Shown: positions 6,042 through 14,296, counted from the stretch's first letter. The stretch: DNA of 39,040 nt from an uncultured Lachnospiraceae bacterium (GCA_946411695.1 CAMKEX010000009.1:1-39040); one strand, 5' to 3'. Made by a program: numbers and translations. The notes: generated from the sequence alone by a model not told the origin.

Positions 6042-7973
6042 ATGGAAAAAACTCTCAGACTGACAACTGCTCAGGCTATCGTCAAGTTCCTTGACAATCA
6101 GTATGTTCTTATGGATGGTGAAGAGACCAAGTTCGTCAATGACTTCTTCACAATCTTCGGACACGGAATCGCAGTCGGCCTCGGCGAGGCTCTTGACCGC
6201 AATCCCGGCAGCATTCACGTAATGCAGGGCCGTAATGAACAGGGTATGTGCCACGCTGCAACTGCTTTCGCAAAGCAGAGCGATCGTAAGAAGATCATCC
6301 CCTGCGCAGCTTCCGTAGGCCCCGGCTCCGCAAACATGGTTGTTGCATGCGCAACAGCTACCGTTAACAACATTCCTCTGCTGGTATTCCCTGCAGATAC
6401 ATTCGCTTCCAGACAGCCCGATCCCGTTCTGCAGCAGCTCGAGCAGTCCAACAGCCTTGCAACGACCACAAACGATGCTTTCAAGCCCGTAGTCAAATAC
6501 TGGGACCGCATCCAGAGGCCCGAGCAGCTCATGAGCGCTATGATCAATGCTATGCGCGTCCTCACAGATCCCGCCGAGACCGGTGCAGTTTCCATCGGCC
6601 TTCCTCAGGATGTTGAGGGTGAGTACTATGACTATCCCGAGAGCTTCTTCAAGAAGAGAGTTCACCGCATTACCCGTCCTGTAGCTGTACAGGAAGAGCT
6701 GGAAGATGTTGCGGCTGAAATCCTTGCTTCCAAGAAGCCCCTGGTCATTGTCGGCGGCGGCGTCCGCTACTCTCTGGCAGGTGAAGTGGTCGAGAACTTC
6801 TGCGAAGAGTTCGGCATCCCCTTCGGCGAGTCCCAGGGCGGAAAGAGCGCCTGCAAGTCCAGCCATCCTTACTGCCTCGGCGGTATCGGAGTCACCGGCA
6901 CATCCGCTTCCAACAAGCTGGCAAAGGATGCTGACTGCATCATCGCAATCGGCACCAGAATGAGTGACTTCACCACCAGCTCCAAGTGGCTCTTCCAGAA
7001 GGAAGGCGTCCGCTTTGTCTCCATCAACAACAGCCGTTATCATGCATATAAGTTCGACGCTGTCAAGGCTGTCGGCGATGCCAAGGTTACTGTCGCTGCT
7101 CTGGCTGAGATCCTTCGCGCTAAGGGTTACAAGAGTGCATACACTAACGAGATCGCTGATGCCAAGGCTGAGTGGGATGCAGAGCTTGAGCGCCTCGGCG
7201 GCATCATCTGCACAGGCGAGGACTTCGAGCCCATCATCAAGCCCAGAGATCCCAGGACTGTTCCGGAATTCGTCCGTATGTACGGCACATCCCTTACCCA
7301 GACCGCAGCGCTTGCTACCCTGCGTGCCTGCATGGGTCCCGATGACATCATCATCACTGCCGGCGGTTCCCTTCCCAGCTGCATGCAGCGTGTATGGAAG
7401 ACCGACAAGCGCGGCGGCTACCATGTAGAGTATGGCTACAGCTGCATGGGTTACGAAGTCGGCGCATCCCTCGGCGTAAAGATGGCTGAGCCCGATGTCG
7501 AAGAGTACACCTGCATCGGTGACTCCGGCTTCCAGATGCTCAACTCCGAGCTCGGCACCATCATGCAGGAGCGCCGCAAGACCAACATCCTGGTCTTCGA
7601 CAACTGCGGATTCGGCTGCATCAACAATCTGGAGATGACCCACGGTATCGGCTCCATCGCTACAGAGTTCCGTTACACCGACGGCAAGAAGCCTTGCGGA
7701 GATCTGGTTCCCACAGATTACACCAAGATCGGCGAAGCTTACGGCATGAAGACCTACTCCTGCAAGAGCGTCGAGGAGCTGCGCGATGCAATCATCGACT
7801 CCAGGAAGCAGACTGTTGCCTGCCTGTTTGACCTCAAGGTTGTTCCGAAGACCATGACTGACGGCTATGGCGCATGGTGGAACGTCGGTATGGCTATGGT
7901 CTCCGACAGCGAGAGCGTCCGTGAGGCAGCTCAGGAAGTTCTTGACCGCAGAGCTGAGGCAAGGAAGTATTGA
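6042..7973 (+). CDS. iolD: 3D-(3,5/4)-trihydroxycyclohexane-1,2-dione hydrolase
   Basis: This is a 643-residue thiamine-diphosphate enzyme of the acetolactate-synthase fold. It opens the ring of the diketo intermediate to give 5-deoxy-glucuronate, the third step of inositol catabolism. The catalytic glutamate is E66 in GRNEQGMCHAA. The C-terminal ThDP motif runs from GDSGFQML near residue 493 to CINN near 522; the usual GDG reads GDS here. The start at 6042 is chosen over the in-frame ATG at 6027 because GGTGAGG lies 6 nt upstream of 6042, whereas 6027 has no ribosome site. Length is normal for IolD. It is followed by iolB and iolE, whose products act directly after and before it. Confidence 0.95.
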   Translation: MEKTLRLTTAQAIVKFLDNQYVLMDGEETKFVNDFFTIFGHGIAVGLGEALDRNPGSIHVMQGRNEQGMCHAATAFAKQSDRKKIIPCAASVGPGSANMVVACATATVNNIPLLVFPADTFASRQPDPVLQQLEQSNSLATTTNDAFKPVVKYWDRIQRPEQLMSAMINAMRVLTDPAETGAVSIGLPQDVEGEYYDYPESFFKKRVHRITRPVAVQEELEDVAAEILASKKPLVIVGGGVRYSLAGEVVENFCEEFGIPFGESQGGKSACKSSHPYCLGGIGVTGTSASNKLAKDADCIIAIGTRMSDFTTSSKWLFQKEGVRFVSINNSRYHAYKFDAVKAVGDAKVTVAALAEILRAKGYKSAYTNEIADAKAEWDAELERLGGIICTGEDFEPIIKPRDPRTVPEFVRMYGTSLTQTAALATLRACMGPDDIIITAGGSLPSCMQRVWKTDKRGGYHVEYGYSCMGYEVGASLGVKMAEPDVEEYTCIGDSGFQMLNSELGTIMQERRKTNILVFDNCGFGCINNLEMTHGIGSIATEFRYTDGKKPCGDLVPTDYTKIGEAYGMKTYSCKSVEELRDAIIDSRKQTVACLFDLKVVPKTMTDGYGAWWNVGMAMVSDSESVREAAQEVLDRRAEARKY

Positions 7974-8013
7974 TATCCAGGGTTAAAACCCATGAATGAG
8001 TAATTAAATGGCA

Positions 8014-8056
8014 GACAGCGGAAGGGAATCTGGCAACAGGCTTACCTCCCGCTGTC
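8014..8056 (+). other. Intercistronic hairpin between iolD and iolB
   Basis: GACAGCGGAAGG (8014-8025) pairs with CCTCCCGCTGTC (8045-8056) with one mismatch and a 19-nt loop. No T-run follows, so it is not a normal terminator; mRNA processing or stability is the likelier role. Confidence 0.6.
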
Positions 8057-8124
8057 TCCAGACCGGTTATACAATATGACCGGCCTGAATAATGCCTATA
8101 TAAATGAAAGAGGTTAAACTCAAT

Positions 8125-8934
8125 ATGGTAGAAAAGAAATTATTCGGATATCCCACATTCGACGAGAATGGCGAGGAGATTCTTTCCACTTATGACAACG
8201 AATATCGCGACATGCTGATGGATGTCCGTCTCTATCGTATGGCTGCAGGCAGCACAAGAGAGTTCTGCAGAGAAGGCGAAGAAATCGCAGTCCTGCTTCT
8301 TTCCGGTGAGATCACCTTTAAGTGGGCGGAAGGCGAGAAGACTGTCTCCAGAAAAGACGTCTTCACAGAAGGCCCCTGGGCACTTCATGTCTCCGGCGGC
8401 AAGCAGATCACTGTCACAGCAGTGAAGGGTGCAGAGATCCTTGTTCAGTGCACACAGAACGAGAAGGATTTCGCTTCCCGTCTGTACGCTCCCGAGGATG
8501 CTCCCTGGGCATACTCCGGCGCAAAGGGCAAATTCGGCGACACCGCAAACCGTCAGGTCAACACCATCTTTGATCATGACATCTGCCCTGAGTCCAACAT
8601 GGTTCTCGGCGAAGTTATGAATGACCGCGGCAACTGGTCCGGATATCTTCCTCACAGACATCCTCAGCCCGAGCTCTACTACTTCAAATTTGACCGCCCT
8701 GAAGGCTTCGGCGCCAGCTTCGTCGGCGACGATGTTTTCAAGAGCGTTGACAACAGCTTCTCCGCTATTCCCGGCGGAAGGCTTCATCCTCAGTCAGCTG
8801 CACCCGGCTATCTGATGTATACCTGCTGGATGATCCGTCATCTGCCCGGAAATCCCTGGCTGCAGACTGACCGCTGCGAAGATGATGCTTATGTATGGCT
8901 GCACGACGCAAAGATTGTCAACCAGCCCTGGTAA
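8125..8934 (+). CDS. iolB: 5-deoxy-glucuronate isomerase
   Basis: This 269-residue bicupin protein isomerises 5-deoxy-glucuronate, the IolD product, to 2-deoxy-5-keto-gluconate. The metal-binding cupin signature is visible as LPHRHPQPELYYF around residues 175-187, with H177, H179 and E183 as likely ligands. A second region near GGRLHPQSAAPGYLMYTCW matches the conserved IolB C-terminal half. The start at 8125 is preferred over the in-frame ATG at 8104 because AAAGAGG lies upstream of 8125, although the 11-12 nt spacing is long; the 8104 start has no ribosome site. It lies in the operon between iolD and iolE. Confidence 0.92.
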   Translation: MVEKKLFGYPTFDENGEEILSTYDNEYRDMLMDVRLYRMAAGSTREFCREGEEIAVLLLSGEITFKWAEGEKTVSRKDVFTEGPWALHVSGGKQITVTAVKGAEILVQCTQNEKDFASRLYAPEDAPWAYSGAKGKFGDTANRQVNTIFDHDICPESNMVLGEVMNDRGNWSGYLPHRHPQPELYYFKFDRPEGFGASFVGDDVFKSVDNSFSAIPGGRLHPQSAAPGYLMYTCWMIRHLPGNPWLQTDRCEDDAYVWLHDAKIVNQPW

Positions 8935-8951
8935 AAATTTCATTCCGGCGG

Positions 8952-8980
8952 GCCGGATTAAACGGGGGTTTAAATCCGGC
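8952..8980 (+). other. Intercistronic hairpin between iolB and iolE
   Basis: GCCGGATTAAAC (8952-8963) pairs with GTTTAAATCCGGC (8968-8980) with one bulged base and a 4-nt G loop. There is no downstream T-run. It is one of four hairpins that separate consecutive iol genes. Confidence 0.65.
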
Positions 8981-9047
8981 ATACGTTAACAAATGACATG
9001 TACGATAATTAATGGGGAGGGTACTAAGACCCCGGAAAGGATAAAGC

Positions 9048-9947
9048 ATGGCAACTCTTAATAAAGATCTGGTAAAACTGGGAATCGCTCCGATCGGCTG
9101 GACAAACGACGATATGCCTGAGCTTGGCGCAGAGAATACCTTCCAGCAGACCATCAGTGAGATGGCTCTCGCAGGCTTCAAGGGCAGCGAAGTCGGCGGC
9201 CACTATCCCACAGACAAGTACGAGCTGAAGAAAGCTCTTGACCTTCGTGACATGGTCATCTGCAACCAGTGGTTCTCTTCCTTCCTGCTGACAAAGCCCT
9301 ATGAGGAAGTCGAGAAAGAGTTTGTCAAACAGTGTGATTTCCTGCACTATGTAGGCGCCCGCGTCATCGGCGCTTCCGAGCAGAGCTACAGCATCCAGGG
9401 CAAGCCCCAGCCCATCCTGGAAGGCAAGTATGTCATGAACGACGACGAGTGGGAGACTCTGACCACCGGTCTCAGCAAACTGGGTAAGGTTGCTAAGGAA
9501 ATGGATATGACTCTTACATTCCATCATCACATGGGCACTGTTGTCCAGACAGAGGAAGAGATCGACCGCTTCATGGATATGGTAGATCCCAACTATGTAT
9601 TCCTTCTCTTCGACAGCGGCCACTGCTCTTATGCAGACATCGACCCCATCAAGGTTCTGGGCAAATATATTGACCGCACACGCCACATCCACCTCAAGGA
9701 CCTTCGCCGCAGCGTCGTAGCTGAGGCTCGTGCAAACAAGTGGAGCTTCCTTGAAGGCGTCCGCAAGGGCACATTCACTGTTCCCGGCGACGGCGATGTC
9801 GACTTCGAGCCCATCTTCCAGATCATCCAGGATTCCGGCTACAAGGGCTGGGTTGTTGTCGAAGCTGAGCAGGATCCCGCTCTGGCGAATCCGTTCGAGT
9901 ATGCTCTGAAGGCAAGAAAGTACATCGCAGAGCACACAGGTCTTTAA
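9048..9947 (+). CDS. iolE: Inosose (2-keto-myo-inositol) dehydratase
   Basis: This is a 299-residue TIM-barrel protein of the xylose-isomerase-like fold and the expected IolE length. It dehydrates scyllo-inosose, the IolG product, to the diketone used by IolD. It opens with the IolE-typical LGIAPIGWTNDD (11-22). Metal-site segments follow as FHHHMGT (158-164), FDSGHC (188-193) and RHIHLKD, ending with WVVVEAEQD. The ATG at 9048 has GGAAAGGA upstream. The same CCCCGGAAAGGA string precedes the next gene. The operon order iolD-iolB-iolE-ADH indicates co-expression. Confidence 0.94.
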   Translation: MATLNKDLVKLGIAPIGWTNDDMPELGAENTFQQTISEMALAGFKGSEVGGHYPTDKYELKKALDLRDMVICNQWFSSFLLTKPYEEVEKEFVKQCDFLHYVGARVIGASEQSYSIQGKPQPILEGKYVMNDDEWETLTTGLSKLGKVAKEMDMTLTFHHHMGTVVQTEEEIDRFMDMVDPNYVFLLFDSGHCSYADIDPIKVLGKYIDRTRHIHLKDLRRSVVAEARANKWSFLEGVRKGTFTVPGDGDVDFEPIFQIIQDSGYKGWVVVEAEQDPALANPFEYALKARKYIAEHTGL

Positions 9948-9972
9948 TCTTTAATTTTAAAATATTGTTCAT

Positions 9973-10020
9973 GGCCCGTTGTACATGGACATGGCTGCAT
10001 GTCATCCATGACCGCGGGCC
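9973..10020 (+). other. Intercistronic hairpin between iolE and the Fe-ADH gene
   Basis: GGCCCG (9973-9978) pairs with CGGGCC (10015-10020), and an inner CATGGACATG/CATGTCATCCATG arm can form. No T-run follows. Confidence 0.55.
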
Positions 10021-10084
10021 TGAGCAAAAAGGGATATAGCAAGAAGTGAGGGGACGTTGCAGCTCCCCGGAAAGGACTTACAGA

Positions 10085-11239
10085 ATGGCAAACGTATTAT
10101 TGGTTCCTCATCAGATTTTCACCGGAGAAGGTGCTCTGACTAAGGCAGGCCCTTCCATCTGTGCGCTTGGCAAGAAGGCTCTCATCGTGACTGATCCCTT
10201 CATGATCAAGTTCGGCAACGTAGCAAAGGTTGAGGACATGCTCAAGAGCAACAATGCTCCTTACGCTGTTTTCTCCGATATCACCGGCGAGCCCACCGAC
10301 AAGATGGTTGAGGCTGCAGTGGAAATGTACAAGGCTGAAGGCTGCGATTACATGATCGCTCTCGGCGGCGGCAGCTGCATCGATACCATGAAGGCCTGCG
10401 CAGTCGTGGCTGCAGGCGGCGGCGCGATCACAGACTACATGGGCCGCAGCATTGAAGAGGACGTGGCTCCCATGGTCGCAATCCCCACAACAGCAGGCAC
10501 CGGCTCCGAGGCAACCAGAGTCACCATCATCGCTGACACTGTGAACAAGGTAAAGATGATGCTGTTCGGACCCAGCATTGTTCCTCCCGTAGCAGTCGTT
10601 GATCCTCAGTTCACCATGACTGCTCCGCCTTCTGTTACCGCCAACACCGGCCTTGACGCCCTCTGCCACTGCATGGAAGCTTATACCTCCAGACTGGCAC
10701 AGCCGCTGACAGATACCTTCGCACTTTCTGCTGTCAAGCGTATCGTTGCAAACCTTTCCACTTGCTATCATGATGGCAAGAACGTGGAAGCAAGGGCTCA
10801 GATGTCCATCGCTGCTCTCGAGGCAGGTATTGCGTTCACAAACGCTTCCGTTACCATCATCCACGGCATGAGCCGTCCCATCGGCGCTCTGTTCCATGTT
10901 CCTCACGGCACATCCAACGCTATGCTGATCAAGGTCTGCCTGCCCTTCATGATTACCGGCTGCTATCCTCGTTTCGCAGATCTGGGCAAGGCCATCGGCG
11001 TTGCAGCAGACACTGATGATGACAAGACCGCAGCTGAGAAGTTCATGGCTAAGGTTATGTCCATGGTCGACGAGATGGGTATCCCCACTCCCGAGCAGTT
11101 CGGCATCAACAAAGAGGAGTTCTTCGCAAACCTCGAGAAGATGGCAGACGATGCTCTGACCAGCGGCAGCCCTCAGAACACATGGCATCAGCCCACCAAG
11201 GAAGAGCTGATCGACCTGTACAAGAAGCTCTGGGACTAA
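10085..11239 (+). CDS. Iron-dependent alcohol dehydrogenase of the inositol operon
   Basis: This 384-residue group III Fe-ADH has an NAD-binding GGGSCID at residues 94-100 and PTTAGTGSE at 134-142. The metal ligands D191 and H195 (GLDALCHCMEAY), H260 and H274 (IIHGMSRPIGALFHVPHG) are all present. The start at 10085 has AAAGGA 8 nt upstream; the in-frame ATG at 10046 lacks a ribosome site. Relatives reduce lactaldehyde, 3-hydroxypropionaldehyde or dihydroxyacetone, or act on 3-hydroxypropionate/malonate semialdehyde. As last gene of the iol operon it may reduce malonate semialdehyde to 3-hydroxypropionate, disposing of electrons, in place of the oxidative IolA; this is inference. A bidirectional terminator follows at 11398-11434. 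Confidence 0.9.
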   Translation: MANVLLVPHQIFTGEGALTKAGPSICALGKKALIVTDPFMIKFGNVAKVEDMLKSNNAPYAVFSDITGEPTDKMVEAAVEMYKAEGCDYMIALGGGSCIDTMKACAVVAAGGGAITDYMGRSIEEDVAPMVAIPTTAGTGSEATRVTIIADTVNKVKMMLFGPSIVPPVAVVDPQFTMTAPPSVTANTGLDALCHCMEAYTSRLAQPLTDTFALSAVKRIVANLSTCYHDGKNVEARAQMSIAALEAGIAFTNASVTIIHGMSRPIGALFHVPHGTSNAMLIKVCLPFMITGCYPRFADLGKAIGVAADTDDDKTAAEKFMAKVMSMVDEMGIPTPEQFGINKEEFFANLEKMADDALTSGSPQNTWHQPTKEELIDLYKKLWD

Positions 11240-11267
11240 TTCTCCTGTGACATAATTATGAATTCAT

Positions 11268-11368
11268 AGATTATCTGCTGCAGCAGGGATGTTACTGTGA
11301 ATGTAAAAGCAGAAGCTGCCGTCGACTGTCAAAACGACCGCATCCGGCAGCAGCTAAGCAGATAATCT
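11268..11368. repeat. Long imperfect inverted repeat downstream of the iol operon
   Basis: AGATTATCTGCT (11268-11279) is perfectly complementary to AGCAGATAATCT (11357-11368), with further partial pairing of the GCAGCAG region inward. It lies between the Fe-ADH stop and the terminator at 11398. It could protect the 3' end of the operon mRNA or be a remnant palindromic element. Confidence 0.6.
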
Positions 11369-11397
11369 GTAAAAAACTCAAACTCATTCATATTATG

Positions 11398-11434
11398 AAA
11401 AAGACACCCGGCACTTGCTGCCGGGTGTCTTTTT
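11398..11434. terminator. Bidirectional terminator between Fe-ADH and the Rrf2 gene
   Basis: A 16-bp perfect stem (AAAAAGACACCCGGCA, 11398-11413, with 11419-11434) has a 5-nt loop and A and T tracts on opposite sides. It can therefore end the plus-strand iol operon and the minus-strand Rrf2 gene. Confidence 0.92.
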
Positions 11435-11462
11435 CATACAAACTGCAAAAACGGGCACCTGA

Positions 11463-11879
11463 TTATCCCTCTCCGTCAGTCCTGATCAGCATACTGAGCT
11501 TTTTCCCGTAAAAGAAGTCATGTGTCATTTTATCGTATTCCGCCCAGAGAGGAAGAGTCTGGCAGGCTGCCGCCCGGGGGCATTCCTGTGCACTCTCGGC
11601 AAGGCATGCAACTGTTGTCAGGGAGGCGCTCTCCGTAAGATTCAGGATTTCTCCCACGCTGTATTCCTCGGGTGTGCGGCACAGTCTGTACCCTCCGCCC
11701 TTGCCGCTGGCACCGCTGACAAGTCCGCCTTTCACCAGATCTTTAACAATAATTTCCAGGTATTTCTTTGAGATTCCCTGTCTCTGCGCCACGTCTTTTA
11801 AGGGAATATAATTCCCGTTATTGTGCTCTGCAAGATCAATCATGACACGTAGTGCATAGCGCCCTTTCGTTGAGATCAA
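11463..11879 (-). CDS. Rrf2-family regulator with cysteine triad (IscR/CymR-like)
   Basis: This is a 138-residue winged-helix Rrf2 protein. The N-terminus ISTKGRYALRVMIDLA and the HTH region IPLKDVAQRQGISKKYLEIIVKDL are classical, and a GKGGGYRL wing follows. Three cysteines spaced C-x7-C-x5-C (CLAESAQECPRAAAC) match the Fe-S-binding pattern of IscR-type members. The start is a TTG at 11879, chosen because AAGGAGG lies 8 nt upstream and the family N-terminus begins exactly there. It is divergent from iscS-iscU, which suggests that it senses Fe-S status or cysteine supply and controls that operon and perhaps its own gene. Choice between IscR-like and CymR-like function cannot be made from sequence alone, although the cysteines favour IscR-like. 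Confidence 0.9.
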   Translation of the reverse strand: MISTKGRYALRVMIDLAEHNNGNYIPLKDVAQRQGISKKYLEIIVKDLVKGGLVSGASGKGGGYRLCRTPEEYSVGEILNLTESASLTTVACLAESAQECPRAAACQTLPLWAEYDKMTHDFFYGKKLSMLIRTDGEG

Positions 11880-11953
11880 TGTGTCAGCCTCCTTTTTATA
11901 TTTTTATAGAATGATCCGGGTATATTGCTCAAAATATATACTATTATACGATA

Positions 11954-12070
11954 GGTAAATGGGTGATACAAGAGTTAAATAAGGGCCCGGGAGTATTTTT
12001 TTCCGGCAAAGAGAGGATTTGGTTTTTATAATATTAACCTATTGACACGGTGGGTAAATAGATTTATAAT
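11954..12070 (+). promoter_or_regulatory. iscS promoter and candidate Rrf2 operator repeats
   Basis: A near-perfect promoter, TTGACA (12042-12047), 17-nt spacer and TATAAT (12065-12070), predicts a start near 12077. GGTAAAT occurs at 11954-11960 and again at 12053-12059 within the promoter spacer. The second copy would be an ideal site for repression by the divergent Rrf2 protein; this link is inference. Confidence 0.65.
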
Positions 12071-12135
12071 CACACCAGTCAGTCAGGAAACAGGAGATAT
12101 ACAGAACGATTAACAGATTATCATGGAGAAAAATC

Positions 12136-13323
12136 ATGAAGATATATGCGGATAATGCGGCAACGACAAGAATGAGCAGGACAGCAATTGAAGCAATGAT
12201 TCCTTATATGGAGAACGTATACGGGAATCCATCCAGCCTTTATTCCATCGGGCAGGAAGCCAAAGAAGCGCTCGACCGTGCACGTGAGCAGGTCGCTGCA
12301 GTGATCAATGCAGATCCCGGGGAAATCCTCTTTACTTCCGGAGGAAGTGAGGCTGACAACCAGGCCCTGCGTTCAGCGGCGGCTATAGGGGCGAGAAAGG
12401 GCAAAAAGCACATCATTTCTTCTGCTTTTGAGCATCATGCCATACTCCATACGCTGAACCGTCTGGAAAAAGAAGGTTTTGAAGTTACCCTCCTGCCGGT
12501 TCATGAAGACGGCCTGATCGTACCTGCAGAGCTGGAGGCGGCGATCCGCGAGGACACCTGCCTGGTGACAATTATGACTGCCAACAATGAGATCGGTACA
12601 ATTCAGCCCATCAGAGAGATCGGGGAGATCTGCAAAAGGCATGGCGTGATTTTCCACACGGATGCAGTGCAGGCTGTAGGACACCTGCCGATCAATGTGA
12701 AAGAGATGCAGATCGATATGCTCTCTGCTTCGGCACATAAATTTCACGGTCCCAAAGGCGTCGGTTTTCTATATGCCAGGAAGGGGATCGCTCTCACGAA
12801 CCTGATCGAGGGCGGTGCACAGGAGAAGGGGAAGCGTGCCGGGACGGAGAATGTCCCCGGAATCATGTCAATGGCAGCTGCACTGAAAGAGGCGGCTGAT
12901 CATATGGGAGAGAACGCAGCACACCAGACAGCGCTGCGGGATCGTCTGATTCGGGGACTTCTCGAGATCCCTCACTCCGCCCTCAATGGTGATGCGCACA
13001 GGCGCCTGCCCGGAAACGCCAATTTCTGTTTCGAGGGGATCGAGGGAGAATCCCTCCTGCTCCTTCTGGACGACAAGGGGATCAGCGCTTCCTCCGGCAG
13101 TGCCTGTACTTCGGGATCACTTGACCCCAGCCACGTGCTTCTGGCCATCGGCCGCGTCCACGATGTGGCCCACGGATCGCTCCGCCTGAGTCTCGGTGAA
13201 GACATCACAGAGGAGGAAGTCGACTACATCATTCAATCGGTGAAGGAAGTAGTGGAATATCTGCGAAGCTTTTCACCTGTCTGGAGGGATCTGATGGCAG
13301 GTAAGACACCTTTCATTCTGTAA
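12136..13323 (+). CDS. iscS: Cysteine desulfurase (NifS/IscS type)
   Basis: This is a 395-residue PLP enzyme of aminotransferase class V. It removes sulfur from cysteine and passes it as a persulfide to the IscU scaffold. Visible motifs are YADNAATT near the N-terminus, TSGGSEADN, the PLP-lysine in SAHKFHGPKGVG (about residue 204), RAGTENV, and the catalytic cysteine in SSGSACTSGS. The long loop around that cysteine is typical of group I IscS/NifS enzymes. The ATG follows a GGAGAAAAATC ribosome site. It is transcribed with iscU 120 nt downstream and faces the Rrf2 regulator, a common Clostridia Fe-S arrangement. Confidence 0.94.
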   Translation: MKIYADNAATTRMSRTAIEAMIPYMENVYGNPSSLYSIGQEAKEALDRAREQVAAVINADPGEILFTSGGSEADNQALRSAAAIGARKGKKHIISSAFEHHAILHTLNRLEKEGFEVTLLPVHEDGLIVPAELEAAIREDTCLVTIMTANNEIGTIQPIREIGEICKRHGVIFHTDAVQAVGHLPINVKEMQIDMLSASAHKFHGPKGVGFLYARKGIALTNLIEGGAQEKGKRAGTENVPGIMSMAAALKEAADHMGENAAHQTALRDRLIRGLLEIPHSALNGDAHRRLPGNANFCFEGIEGESLLLLLDDKGISASSGSACTSGSLDPSHVLLAIGRVHDVAHGSLRLSLGEDITEEEVDYIIQSVKEVVEYLRSFSPVWRDLMAGKTPFIL

Positions 13324-13443
13324 TGTCTTATCTTGTAATATCTTAAGAAGAATCTTATCTCTGGAAAGAAGATAAGCCGCCTATGCAAAGGCTTTTGGAT
13401 GCCGGGACTGAAGAGGGCATTGAATATACGGAGGAAAAGCAAA

Positions 13444-13884
13444 ATGGCACTGTATAGTGAAAAAGTAATGGATCATTTCCGCAATCCGCGCAATGTAGGC
13501 GTGATCGAAGATGCGAACGCGATCGGCGAAGTCGGCAACGCAAAGTGCGGAGATATTATGAAGATGTACCTCAAGATTGAGGATGATATCGTAGAGGATG
13601 TGAAATTCGAGACTTTCGGCTGCGGCAGCGCAATCGCCTCAAGTTCGATGGCGACCGAGCTGATCAAGGGGAAGCCTTTAAGCGAGGCCATGAACCTGAC
13701 CAACAAGGCTGTGACCGAGGCACTCGACGGACTTCCTGCATACAAGCTGCACTGTTCCGTGCTGGCGGAGGAAGCCATCCAGTCGGCGCTGGAGGATTAC
13801 TATTCCAAATATCCGGAGAAGAGACCTGCGGATTTTGCGGCGAGGCCGGCGCATGATCCTCACGATCTTCCTGAAGAAGATTGA
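13444..13884 (+). CDS. iscU: Fe-S cluster scaffold protein (IscU/NifU N-terminal type)
   Basis: This 146-residue protein starts MALYSEKVMDHFRNPRNVG, the standard IscU/NifU opening. Its three cluster ligands lie in GNAKCGD, GCGSAIASSS and HCSVLAEEA. IscU accepts sulfur from IscS and iron to build 2Fe-2S or 4Fe-4S clusters. The ATG at 13444 has GGAGG 9-10 nt upstream; the longer frame from 13399 has no comparable site. The C-terminus (residues 120-146) is an extra charged tail. Co-transcription with iscS is likely. No HscA/HscB or ferredoxin gene follows, as usual for Clostridia. Confidence 0.93.
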   Translation: MALYSEKVMDHFRNPRNVGVIEDANAIGEVGNAKCGDIMKMYLKIEDDIVEDVKFETFGCGSAIASSSMATELIKGKPLSEAMNLTNKAVTEALDGLPAYKLHCSVLAEEAIQSALEDYYSKYPEKRPADFAARPAHDPHDLPEED

Positions 13885-14114
13885 AAAAAAGTCGATACAG
13901 CAGCCGGTAGATCTTCATGTCGGAGTCTGGCGATTGCAAGAGAAGGCCGCAGACATGACAATTGCGTTTCTGCACTGCTTCAATACCGGACCGGAAGGGA
14001 GACGGTCCTGTATGCAGGCATGAGACATATTAATATCCCCGGAGAACGTACATGTGTGATTTGATCAAAAATGTCAGAAATCCTGTTTCATATTTTCGAA
14101 TGCGATGGATCTGT

Positions 14115-14296
14115 AGTAAGGCGGACGGGCAGCAGTAATCAGCAGTAATCAGTGTTCCGCTCTTACGCCTTACTTTGCTCTTTCGCCGTACAGATGGATT
14201 CAAACCGCAGCTTCTTTCTGAACTGTTCCGATGCATGAACTTTCCCGGCTTTCGGGAACCGGTTTCAGGAACCGGGAGTGGGCAGAGAAAGCTGCG
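14115..14296 (+). other. Structured leader upstream of the OAH/OAS sulfhydrylase gene
   Basis: The 440-nt gap 13885-14324 holds no convincing gene. AGTAAGGCG (14115-14123) pairs with CGCCTTACT (14166-14174), enclosing two tandem AGCAGTAATC units (14131-14150). CGCAGCTT (14206-14213) pairs with AAGCTGCG (14289-14296), enclosing a G+C-rich CCGG hairpin. I could not match it to a SAM riboswitch or T-box. It may be a regulatory 5' leader or simply an old palindrome. Confidence 0.35.

Noticed and set aside
5829-7643. Very long open frame antisense to the transaldolase-like gene and iolD
   Set aside because: It is Cys/Ala/Leu-rich with no recognisable motif, lies opposite a clearly functional iolD, and has no ribosome site. 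Such frames arise from the codon bias of the real genes.
13835-14023. Short frame overlapping the end of iscU
   Set aside because: It has no ribosome site, overlaps the iscU C-terminus in another frame and shows no family features.
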